DNA of 5,865 bases from Dehalococcoidia bacterium (GCA_018700215.1 JABIST010000246.1:1-5865); one strand, 5' to 3'; counted from the stretch's first letter, positions 1 through 5,380 are shown. The notes: a model not told the origin generated them from the letters alone. Translations and numbers: made by a program.

Positions 1-237
1 GAGCCGCCGAATGGGTCGCCGGTGATGCTGACGCTGATGGGGGTGTTCCGGACGTGGTTGTTCATCCCTCGATACCAGCGCGCGTATTGGCGGGTGCGGA
101 CGTTCGATCGGGAACTGGTCGAGCGGTGGCGGATGGTGCGCGCGATCGAGCGGCTGGCGGAGGCGCCGCCGAGCGAAGAGCGGGCGCTGCGTCGGATGAT
201 CGCGCGGTCGCCGCTGGTCGACGTGGTGGTTGGGTAG
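1..237 (+). CDS. C-terminal part of an unidentified protein, possibly a phosphotransferase-family protein
   Basis: The frame is open from the first base of the window and ends at a TAG at 235-237, giving 78 residues that are the tail of a longer protein starting upstream. A GTG at 22 could serve as a start, but the frame stays open before it and no ribosome binding site precedes it, so a partial gene is the better reading. The fragment begins with a short hydrophobic stretch (VMLTLMGVFRTWLFIP) followed by a basic, aromatic helix (RYQRAYWRVRTFD) and an amphipathic helix (RWRMVRAIERLAE). This Trp-Arg-x-Val-x-x-x-x-Arg-Leu-Ala-Glu pattern recalls the C-terminal helices of aminoglycoside-phosphotransferase-like proteins, but that rests on memory of the family and no catalytic motif lies in the window. 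The gene converges on the flotillin gene with 19 nt between stop codons. That it is a real gene end is fairly sure; the family is a guess. Confidence 0.55.
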   Translation, partial: EPPNGSPVMLTLMGVFRTWLFIPRYQRAYWRVRTFDRELVERWRMVRAIERLAEAPPSEERALRRMIARSPLVDVVVG

Positions 238-254
238 CGGGGACCGCTTCGCGG
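236..254. terminator. Short GC-rich hairpins between convergent genes (possible weak bidirectional terminator)
   Basis: The gap between the two convergent stop codons contains AGCGG (236-240) pairing with CCGCT (244-248) around a GGA loop, and an overlapping alternative CCGC (244-247) pairing with GCGG (251-254). There is no T-run on either side, so this is not a canonical intrinsic terminator. The location between converging genes is the main argument for a role. Confidence 0.25.
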
Positions 255-256
255 CA

Positions 257-1729
257 CTACTCGGCTGGTGGTGTCTCCTCGGCGGGCGGGGTCTCTTCGA
301 CAGCGCCAGCAGCCTCGGGCGCTGCCTGGGCTTCGACGTTGCTCAGGATGTCGGCGAGTGCTGCGCTGGTGGCATCGGTGTTGAGGACGCGCGGGAGGTT
401 CTTGAGCGTGCCGAGGATGTCGATGCCGGTGAGGCTTTCGACCAAATCGGGGAGCTGTGAGACGACTTTCGTCACGTCGCCGGTCAGTTTGCTGGCGCCG
501 ACGGAGCCGTCGCCACTGATCATGACGATGCGGTCTGTCTGCGCCAGCGGCTGCGAAACGGCAGCGGCGACTTCTGGCAGCGACTGCAGCAAGGTGTCGA
601 TCATGGCTGCCTGGCCGTACTCCTTCCAGGATTCCGCCTTCGTGCGCATGGCGTCAGCCTCGGCGATGCCCTGGGCGCGGATCGCGTCGGCCTGTGCCTC
701 ACCGCGGGCGCGAATGGCGTCGGCCTCGCCGTTTCCTCGGAGGGTGAGCGATTCAGCCTCGGCCTCAGCCGCGGCGACGACCTTTGCCTTCTCGCCGGTG
801 GCGACGGTCTCCAGGCGGTACTGTTCGGCCTCGGCGGGGCGCTTCACGCCGGCCTCGAGTTCGCGCTCGCGGCGCAGGATTTCCTGCTGCTCGATCTCGA
901 TCTGCTTGGTGCGCTCGATGACCTCGACCTGCAGCTCTTGCTCGCGGATTTCCTGGCGAGTCACCGCCTCTTGCAGTGCGTAGGCGAGTTCGGCCTCTGC
1001 CTGTCGAGCGTTCGTCTCCCGCTCGTCGCCGGCTTTCTCGACGTTGAAATCCCGCTCAGACTCGGCGATTCTGGTCTGCGCATCGAACTTGGCCGACTCC
1101 TGATCGCGGTTGGCCTGCGCCTCGACGATGCCTGCGTCGCGCTGTGCCTCGGCACGGCGGATCATGGCGTCACGGGTGGCCTCGGCTTCGCCGATCTCGG
1201 CGTCGCGTGTGACCTCGGCAGTGCGCTTGCGGCCGAGTGCATCGAGGTAGCCCTGGTCATCGCGGATGTCGCGGATGGTGAAGCTGACGATTTCGAGGCC
1301 CATGTTCGCCATGTGCGGCCCAGCGACTTCACCGACGCTCTCGGCGAAGGACTCGCGGTCCTGATAGATGTCCTCGACCGTCATCGTCCCGAGGATCGCG
1401 CGCTGCGCACCTTCCAACGTCTGGAGGGCGACCTGGGCGATCTCTGACTGGGGCTTGCCAATGAACTGCTGTGCGGCGGTGCGGATCGCCTCTTCGGCGC
1501 GCGCGACCTTGACCTGGGCGACACCATCGACGGTGACCGCGACGCCTTCCTTGGTGTAGACCTTCGCTGTCTCGACTGGGAGCGTCATCACCTCGAGCGA
1601 GAGGCGTTGGGCCTTGAAGAAGATCGGGATGACGATCACTCGGCCGCCGACGGTCACTTTGGGCGCGTCGCCGCCGCCGGACCTGATCACGGCTTCGTTG
1701 GGTCCGGCTACGTTGATGATCAGCGCCAT
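257..1729 (-). CDS. Flotillin family (SPFH domain) membrane-scaffold protein
   Basis: Flotillins form large oligomers on the inner face of the membrane and organise microdomains. This 490-residue protein begins ATG at 1729, with GAGGAG 7 nt upstream. Residues 3-190 form the SPFH domain: it opens with AGPNEAVIRSGG and contains the conserved blocks KVYTKEGVAVTVDGVAQVKV (57-76), ALQTLEGAQRAILGTMTVEDIY (101-122) and MGLEIVSFTIRDI (143-155). Residues 175-365 are a long Ala/Glu/Arg coiled coil. Next comes the flotillin C-terminal signature (YGQAAMID, 371-378; LPEVAAAVSQPL, 384-395; KLTGDV, 414-419). From memory the alignment runs nearly end to end with human flotillin-1. Unlike Bacillus FloT it has no N-terminal membrane segment, and I find no cysteine for acylation, so membrane binding must use hydrophobic surface or the partner NfeD. 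The tail (467-490) is Pro/Glu/Ala-rich with a duplicated EETPPAE. It is the second gene after nfeD on the same strand, 103 nt downstream. The floT symbol is withheld because the N-terminus differs from FloT. Confidence 0.95.
   Translation of the reverse strand: MALIINVAGPNEAVIRSGGGDAPKVTVGGRVIVIPIFFKAQRLSLEVMTLPVETAKVYTKEGVAVTVDGVAQVKVARAEEAIRTAAQQFIGKPQSEIAQVALQTLEGAQRAILGTMTVEDIYQDRESFAESVGEVAGPHMANMGLEIVSFTIRDIRDDQGYLDALGRKRTAEVTRDAEIGEAEATRDAMIRRAEAQRDAGIVEAQANRDQESAKFDAQTRIAESERDFNVEKAGDERETNARQAEAELAYALQEAVTRQEIREQELQVEVIERTKQIEIEQQEILRRERELEAGVKRPAEAEQYRLETVATGEKAKVVAAAEAEAESLTLRGNGEADAIRARGEAQADAIRAQGIAEADAMRTKAESWKEYGQAAMIDTLLQSLPEVAAAVSQPLAQTDRIVMISGDGSVGASKLTGDVTKVVSQLPDLVESLTGIDILGTLKNLPRVLNTDATSAALADILSNVEAQAAPEAAGAVEETPPAEETPPAE
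260..295 (-). repeat. 18-bp imperfect tandem duplication at the 3' end of the flotillin gene
   Basis: Positions 260-277 and 278-295 differ at only three bases and encode two copies of a Glu-Thr-Pro-Pro-Ala-Glu unit, so the protein ends EETPPAEETPPAE. The repeat lies in the acidic low-complexity tail after the conserved flotillin core, and probably arose by slippage. Confidence 0.7.
641..739 (-). repeat. Three 33-bp (11-residue) repeats in the flotillin coiled coil
   Basis: Residues 331-341 (RGNGEADAIRA), 342-352 (RGEAQADAIRA) and 353-363 (QGIAEADAMRT) are three consecutive 11-residue units. An 11-residue (hendecad) period is typical of long, nearly straight coiled coils, which suits the coiled-coil wall of SPFH-family assemblies. 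Bases as well as residues are similar, so the units may be recent duplications, although Glu-Ala repeats are normal in flotillins. Confidence 0.75.
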
Positions 1730-1832
1730 GCGTTATCTCCTCGTGCCACCGGTGGCCGCTCTGTGGGTCTGGTTGGACGTACGTTGCTGCAGCATCCCAA
1801 GAGATTCTGCGTGGGATCGCGGTGAAGGAAGT
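1730..1832 (-). other. nfeD-flotillin intergenic spacer with three perfect palindromes
   Basis: The 103 nt between the nfeD stop and the flotillin start contain GCCACCGGTGGC (1745-1756), ACGTACGT (1777-1784) and TGCTGCAGCA (1785-1794), all perfect palindromes, plus an inverted repeat ATCCCA (1794-1799) / TGGGAT (1812-1817) with a 12-nt loop. I see no convincing -35/-10 pair for a separate flotillin promoter. The palindromes could be protein sites or RNA structure that sets the expression ratio of the two genes. Confidence 0.4.
1737..1742 (-). promoter_or_regulatory. Shine-Dalgarno site of the flotillin gene
   Basis: GAGGAG on the minus strand, 7 nt before the ATG at 1729. It fixes this start, which also matches the position where eukaryotic flotillins begin. 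Confidence 0.85.
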
Positions 1833-3203
1833 TCAGGACCGTGAACCCGGGTTCGCGGAACTACCTGACACCTTCAGGACTCCGCCACTGTAGACGGCAA
1901 CTACTCGCACGTCTCCCCCGATACTTACCTGTTCGCCTTCTTTCATGGTGGCGGACCATTCCCGGTCGCCGATGCGAACGGTGCCAGACGGCGCGAGATC
2001 AGTGACCGCCACGCCGCGCTCGCCGACAAGCGCACGATCGGAAGCGGTGGTGTAGGCATGGGTTGAGCCGCCCTCTCGGAGGAGGGCGAAGAGGGAAAGT
2101 AGGGCGACGGCAGCCAGGGCGGTGGTCGCGGCGATCAGCCAGCGGTTTACCTCTACCGTTGGTTCGGGGATCTGGGACGATTCGAACCATCCGCCGAAGA
2201 GCAGGAAGGCACCGACCACGAACGTCACGAGGCCGCCCGCCCCGAAGACTCCGACGCCGGGGACCTGCATTTCGAAGTAGAAGAGGCCGAACGAGAACAG
2301 AATCAGGGCCACCGCAACCCAATTCACGGGGAGCACGCCGAGCGAGACCCATGCGAGTGCGAGGGCGAGCACGCCGACGATACCCGGACCGAAGACGCCG
2401 GGACTGAAGAATTCCGCCATCAACGAGAGGCTACCGATTGAGAGCAAGAGGAAGGCGATGTTCGGATCCGCGATCACGGTGAGGAAGCTCTCCACCAGCG
2501 TCTTCTTGATCTGCTGAGTCGGTACACCGGCCGTGCTCAGGACGACGGGCCCGGCCGCTGTCTGGGCCGTGCGCCCGTCGAGTTGGTTGAGCAGGTCCGT
2601 GATGTCGGTGGCGATCAGGTCGACGACGCGGAGTTCGACCGCCTCGGTAGCGGAGTATGAGAGGGCGCTGGTCACGGTGTCCTGAAGGGCCTCGGCGTTG
2701 CGGTCTCGCTCTTCGGCGATGCCTCTGATGAATGCCTTTGTGTCCTCGTTCACCTTTCGGGCGAGCGTCTCTGGCAAGTCTTCGCCCGAGGCGCTGATTG
2801 GCGAGGCGGCTCCGATGTTCGTCGCGGGGGCCATGACCGCGAAGTTGGCGGCCGCGGTGATGAAGGTGCCGGCAGAGGCGGCCTGGGCGCCGGAGGGCGA
2901 AACGTAGACGGCGAGTGGGATCCGGGCACCAAGGATCGACTCGACCATGTCGCGGGTGGAATCGAGGCGCCCACCGGGGGTATCGAGTTCGAGGACCACG
3001 AGCACCGCACCATCATCGGTGGCCTTGCCGATCGCTCTCGAGAGGTAGCGCGCGCTGATCGGGTCGATGGCGCCGTCGATCTTGAGGACGCTGACGTGGG
3101 TGCTCTGGGCGGCGGCGGGAGCGGGCCAGTGCGCGAGCAGGAGCACGGCGAGGCCGAGTGCCAGGGAGGTGAGGCCGATCCCGCGTGAGGTTCGCTTTGA
3201 CAT
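1833..3203 (-). CDS. nfeD: Long-form NfeD: membrane-bound ClpP-class serine protease with C-terminal OB-fold
   Basis: Long NfeD proteins (stomatin-operon partner proteins) pair with SPFH proteins; the archaeal homologue PH1510 cleaves the C-terminal region of its stomatin partner. This 456-residue protein has a Sec signal peptide (1-32, predicted cut after PAPAAA). The ClpP-like domain spans about 35-235, with LDTPGGRLDSTRDMV (73-87) and GAQAASAGTFI (105-115). Ser110 aligns with the PH1510 nucleophile Ser97, and Lys150 (ARKVNEDTKAFI) aligns with the general base Lys138, so the protease looks active. Five hydrophobic segments follow at about 248-266, 272-290, 292-310, 316-338 and 355-376, joined by the family's PG-rich turns (FSPGVFGPG, MQVPGVGVFG). 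Residues 389-446 are the NfeD OB-fold (LVGERGVAVTDL, GTVRIGDREWSA). The protease domain should face the outside and the OB-fold probably the cytoplasm beside flotillin; this topology is inferred. It is first gene of the nfeD-flotillin operon and divergent from the terminase-like gene. Confidence 0.95.
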   Translation of the reverse strand: MSKRTSRGIGLTSLALGLAVLLLAHWPAPAAAQSTHVSVLKIDGAIDPISARYLSRAIGKATDDGAVLVVLELDTPGGRLDSTRDMVESILGARIPLAVYVSPSGAQAASAGTFITAAANFAVMAPATNIGAASPISASGEDLPETLARKVNEDTKAFIRGIAEERDRNAEALQDTVTSALSYSATEAVELRVVDLIATDITDLLNQLDGRTAQTAAGPVVLSTAGVPTQQIKKTLVESFLTVIADPNIAFLLLSIGSLSLMAEFFSPGVFGPGIVGVLALALAWVSLGVLPVNWVAVALILFSFGLFYFEMQVPGVGVFGAGGLVTFVVGAFLLFGGWFESSQIPEPTVEVNRWLIAATTALAAVALLSLFALLREGGSTHAYTTASDRALVGERGVAVTDLAPSGTVRIGDREWSATMKEGEQVSIGGDVRVVAVYSGGVLKVSGSSANPGSRS

Positions 3204-3214
3204 GCTGACGTGGC

Positions 3215-3220
3215 TCTCCC
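3215..3220 (-). promoter_or_regulatory. Probable Shine-Dalgarno site of nfeD
   Basis: GGGAGA on the minus strand, 11 nt before the ATG at 3203, at the long end of normal spacing. The start is supported further by the basic N-terminus and signal peptide that follow it directly. Confidence 0.55.
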
Positions 3221-3308
3221 GGAACTGGGTGACAGGACGATTCGGGGAACGATGGTGGCCGTCACACTCGCACCTTACCGTGAGCCGGTGGAGACGTGGG
3301 GCTGAGAG

Positions 3309-3324
3309 GGGGCCGTGGGGCCGT
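3309..3324 (+). repeat. Tandem 8-bp repeat at the edge of the G-rich tract
   Basis: GGGGCCGT occurs twice without a gap (3309-3316 and 3317-3324) in the divergent intergenic region. It forms the left part of a roughly 65-nt G-rich stretch that is non-coding on both strands. Confidence 0.7.
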
Positions 3325-3347
3325 GAGGTCGGGGGGCCCGGCGGCCC

Positions 3348-3372
3348 GGGGGGCCTGGGGGAGGGGGAGGGG
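3348..3372 (+). other. Predicted G-quadruplex motif in the nfeD / terminase-like divergent region
   Basis: Four G-runs of 6, 5, 5 and 4 bases (3348-3353, 3357-3361, 3363-3367, 3369-3372) are separated by loops of CCT, A and A. All runs are at least four long and the loops very short, which meets the strictest pattern for a stable intramolecular quadruplex. Further G-runs lie just upstream (3308-3312, 3317-3320, 3331-3336). The motif is about 145 nt before the nfeD start, on that gene's template strand, and 55 nt before the terminase-like gene. Folding in the cell is inferred. Confidence 0.65.
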
Positions 3373-3378
3373 CAGAAT

Positions 3379-3391
3379 CCCGCGGTGCGGG
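3379..3391. repeat. Inverted repeat abutting the candidate -35 box of the terminase-like gene
   Basis: CCCGC (3379-3383) and GCGGG (3387-3391) flank GGT and end exactly where the TTGAAA box begins. The placement is that of an operator, or simply a GC-rich coincidence; 5-bp arms are not rare at this composition. Confidence 0.3.
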
Positions 3392-3420
3392 TTGAAAGAA
3401 GATCGGCGGGCCGGTGAACT
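3392..3420 (+). promoter_or_regulatory. Candidate sigma-70-type promoter for the terminase-like gene
   Basis: TTGAAA (3392-3397, five of six consensus bases) is followed after 17 nt by TGAACT (3415-3420, three of six). The expected transcription start, about 7 nt further on, falls at or next to the ATG at 3427, so the mRNA may be leaderless. A GGTGA at 3413-3417 could instead act as a ribosome binding site 9 nt before the ATG, if transcription starts further upstream. The two readings exclude each other. Confidence 0.45.
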
Positions 3421-3426
3421 GGGTAG

Positions 3427-3945
3427 ATGGAACCAGACGAGCAGGGAACCGATAGACCAAGACGTGAGCTGACGGCGCAGCGGGCGCGGTTCGTGGACGA
3501 GTACCTAGTGGACGGGAACGGGACGCAAGCGGCGATCCGGGCGGGGTACTCGAAGCACTCGGCACCTCAGCTTGGGACGAGGCTGTTGCGTCATCCGCTG
3601 GTGGCGGCGGCGCTGGCGGAGCGGCAGGCAGAGATGGGGGCGCGGCTGGATCTGGATGCGACGCAGGTGCTGGCCGAACTGCGGTTGGTGGTGGAGCGGT
3701 GCCTGCAGGCGGTGCCTGTGCTGGACGGGCAGGGGCGCGAGGTTGGCGAGTGGCGGTTCGACCCGGCGGGTGCGACGCGGGCGTTGGCGTTGATTGGAAA
3801 GCAGCTTGGGATGTTCTCGAACCAGATCGATGTGCGACTGCTGCGGAGCGAGGTGGCGCAGGTAGCGGCAGAGTTTGGGCTGGATGAGGACGAGGTGTTG
3901 CGGGAGGCCGACCGCTGGCTGAAGCAGCTTCGGAATGACCTCTGA
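3427..3945 (+). CDS. Orphan phage terminase small subunit (TerS) family protein
   Basis: Terminase small subunits recognise phage DNA and hand it to the large subunit for packaging. This 172-residue protein has the family's helix-turn-helix region at about 15-68: LTAQRARFVDEYL (15-27), then NGTQAAIRAGYS (31-42) and LGTRLLRHPLVAAAL (49-63), the hallmark block Asn-x-Thr-Gln-Ala-Ala-Ile-Arg-Ala-Gly-Tyr. The middle, LDGQGREVGEWRFDPAGATRALALIGKQLGMF (99-130), matches the usual central segment of TerS proteins. Residues 131-172 form a further helical region ending in EADRWLKQLRNDL, perhaps for oligomerisation. The length is normal and nothing is broken. No large terminase, portal, capsid or integrase gene adjoins it: nfeD is divergent on the left, and threonine dehydratase follows 47 nt downstream on the same strand. 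Base composition resembles the neighbours, so it looks long resident. Family assignment is secure; a present role (prophage relic, gene-transfer-agent subunit, or domesticated DNA-binding protein) is unknown. Confidence 0.88.
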   Translation: MEPDEQGTDRPRRELTAQRARFVDEYLVDGNGTQAAIRAGYSKHSAPQLGTRLLRHPLVAAALAERQAEMGARLDLDATQVLAELRLVVERCLQAVPVLDGQGREVGEWRFDPAGATRALALIGKQLGMFSNQIDVRLLRSEVAQVAAEFGLDEDEVLREADRWLKQLRNDL

Positions 3946-3980
3946 GTAGAGACCCGATAGCGAGGCGCTCGGTGGCCCGC

Positions 3981-3986
3981 TAGTGT
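3981..3986 (+). promoter_or_regulatory. Candidate -10 box for a leaderless threonine dehydratase transcript
   Basis: TAGTGT fits the TANNNT -10 pattern and ends 6 nt before the GTG at 3993, so the expected transcription start coincides with that codon. No Shine-Dalgarno sequence precedes the gene and no good -35 box is visible. This arrangement is typical of leaderless genes in actinobacteria and some other GC-rich phyla. It also argues for GTG 3993 over the adjacent TTG at 3990. Confidence 0.45.
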
Positions 3987-3992
3987 GACTTG

Positions 3993-5330
3993 GTGAGTAC
4001 GAACGAGGTCACGCTTGCGGCAATTGAGGCGGCCCGGGAGCGGGTGCGTGAGTTCGTGCGGTTGACGCCGACGATTGCGAGCCAGGCGCTGACTGATCGC
4101 GCTGGCACAGCGGTGACGTTGAAGCTGGAGAACTTGCAGCGGACGGGCTCGTTCAAGGTACGCGGCGCGAACAACATGCTGGCGAGCCTGGATGTATTGC
4201 CGCCGGGGGTGGTGGCGGCGAGCGCGGGCAATCATGCGCAGGCGGTGGCGTTGGCGGCGACACAGCGAGGGATCGCCTCGACGGTGGTGATGCCGATGGG
4301 TGCGCCGGCGGCGAAGCAGCAGGCGTGCCGGGGGTACGGGGCGACGATCGAGCTCGTCGAAGGGTCGCTGGCGGCGTGCCAGACGCGCGCGCGCGAGCTG
4401 GCGACGGAGCGAGGGCTGCTGTACATCCCGCCGTACGACTCGCCGGAGATTATCGCGGGCCAGGGGACGCTGGGGTTGGAGCTGCTGGAGCAGGAGCCTG
4501 AGCTTCAGACGATCCTGGTGCCGGCAGGTGGCGGCGGGCTGCTCGCGGGGGTGGCGATCGCGGTGAAGTCGCGGCGACCAGACGTGCGGGTGATCGGGGT
4601 GCAATCGACGGCGATGAACGGGATCGTCGCGTCGTTGGGGGCGGGCGCGCCGGTGGCGATGCTGCCACGCGACACGATTGCGGACGGTGTCGCGGTGGCG
4701 GGGCCCTCGGAGCTGACGTTGGAGCTGATCGAGCGGTACGTGGACGACGTGGTGGATGTGGACGAGGAGTCAATCGCGAGGGCGATCGTGTTCTTGCTGG
4801 AGCGGGCACGGGTGGTGGCCGAGGGTGCGGGGGCGCTGGCGGTGGCGGCGCTGATGTCGGGGAAGATCGAGCCCTCGGGAGCGACGCCGGGCGCAGGGAC
4901 CACGCCGGGCACAGGGAAGATGTCGTCCGCAGGGACGACGCCGGGCGCCGGGAGGATGTCGTCCGCAGGGACGACTGTGGCGGTAATCTCGGGCGGGAAC
5001 ATCGACGTGAACCTGCTGGACCGACTGGTCGATCGAGGATTGGTGGCGGACGGGCGGCGGAAGCGGCTGACGGTGGCGACGGCGAATGTGCCGGGCGAGC
5101 TGGTGCGGATCAGCGGGGCGATGGCAGAGGCGCGCGCGAACATTGTTCAGGTGGAGCACGACCTGGCGGCGCCAGACCTGCCGGTTGGCGTGTCGCGGAT
5201 CACGCTGGTGATCGAGCTGCCGCAGGCGGAGGTGTACGAGCGGGTTCGCGAGCACTTAATTGCCGCGGGGCTGTCCGAGGCTGAGCTGACTGACTTCCAG
5301 ACATCGGCGGCAGCGAACCGACCGAGTTAG
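3993..5330 (+). CDS. ilvA: Threonine ammonia-lyase (threonine dehydratase), PLP-dependent, with C-terminal ACT domain
   Basis: The enzyme converts L-threonine to 2-oxobutanoate and ammonia (EC 4.3.1.19), the entry to isoleucine synthesis or threonine breakdown; relatives also act on serine. Numbering from GTG 3993 (445 residues): PLP-binding Lys55 in TGSFKVRGA; substrate/cofactor loop SAGNHAQ (77-83); glycine-rich phosphate-binding loop PAGGGGLLAG (177-186); EGAGA (277-281); SGGNID (333-338). Residues about 355-435 form an ACT-like domain (TVATANVPGELVRISGAMAE, then ANIVQVEHD), as in the roughly 400-residue single-ACT class rather than E. coli IlvA with its longer regulatory region. ACT domains in this class usually bind amino-acid effectors. 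The oddity is a Gly/Thr/Ser/Pro insert at 295-328, encoded by tandem repeats, where relatives have a short loop. The start could also be TTG 3990, one codon upstream; GTG is preferred because of the -10 box spacing. The dipeptidase gene follows after 50 nt. Confidence 0.94.
   Translation: MSTNEVTLAAIEAARERVREFVRLTPTIASQALTDRAGTAVTLKLENLQRTGSFKVRGANNMLASLDVLPPGVVAASAGNHAQAVALAATQRGIASTVVMPMGAPAAKQQACRGYGATIELVEGSLAACQTRARELATERGLLYIPPYDSPEIIAGQGTLGLELLEQEPELQTILVPAGGGGLLAGVAIAVKSRRPDVRVIGVQSTAMNGIVASLGAGAPVAMLPRDTIADGVAVAGPSELTLELIERYVDDVVDVDEESIARAIVFLLERARVVAEGAGALAVAALMSGKIEPSGATPGAGTTPGTGKMSSAGTTPGAGRMSSAGTTVAVISGGNIDVNLLDRLVDRGLVADGRRKRLTVATANVPGELVRISGAMAEARANIVQVEHDLAAPDLPVGVSRITLVIELPQAEVYERVREHLIAAGLSEAELTDFQTSAAANRPS
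4877..4975 (+). repeat. In-frame 18/36-bp tandem repeat within the threonine dehydratase gene
   Basis: Units of 18 bp start at 4877, 4895, 4913, 4931 and 4949, followed by a 9-bp partial unit at 4967-4975. They form two alternating types, so the best period is 36 bp: 4895-4930 and 4931-4966 are near-identical copies. The encoded hexapeptides read SGATPG, AGTTPG, TGKMSS, AGTTPG, AGRMSS, then AGTT. Because 18 is a multiple of three, gain or loss of units keeps the reading frame. It looks like replication slippage in a tolerated surface loop. Confidence 0.88.
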
Positions 5331-5366
5331 CGTTGTCGTGCGGTTGCACCATTACCTTGCCAACTT

Positions 5367-5372
5367 GAGGAG
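5367..5372 (+). promoter_or_regulatory. Shine-Dalgarno site of the M20 peptidase gene
   Basis: GAGGAG lies 8 nt before the ATG at 5381 and decides that start. The 50-nt gap after the threonine dehydratase stop has a TACCTT (5353-5358) resembling a -10 box but no matching -35, so read-through from upstream is the simpler assumption. Confidence 0.8.
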
Positions 5373-5380
5373 AGCTGACG

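Noticed and set aside
22..237. A complete 71-codon small protein starting at GTG 22
   Set aside because: The frame is open to the window edge and no Shine-Dalgarno precedes the GTG, so a C-terminal fragment of a longer gene is more likely.
54..983. Long plus-strand open frame (309 codons) opposite the flotillin gene
   Set aside because: Ser/Ala/Arg-rich with no domain resemblance and no ribosome binding site. It is the antisense shadow of a clear flotillin reading frame in GC-rich DNA.
938..1447. Plus-strand 169-codon frame with fairly ordinary amino-acid composition
   Set aside because: Lies wholly antisense to the flotillin coiled coil and SPFH domain. Its Leu/Asp-rich pattern is the mirror of Glu/Ala/Arg codons, and it has no start signals.
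3427..3945. Presence of a prophage in the window
   Set aside because: Only one phage-type gene is present; both neighbours are cellular genes and no integrase, att-like repeat or structural gene is seen.
4384..4393. Alternating CG run of 10 bp as a Z-DNA element
   Set aside because: It encodes ordinary Arg-Ala-Arg codons of ilvA; runs of this length are expected at this GC content.
3591..4604. Minus-strand open frame of 337 codons spanning the terminase-like gene and ilvA
   Set aside because: Arg/His/Gln-rich low-complexity translation that crosses two well-supported genes on the opposite strand; a composition artefact.
4877..4975. Tandem repeats as a CRISPR array
   Set aside because: Units are contiguous with no unique spacers, stay in frame with the enzyme, and lack any cas gene nearby.
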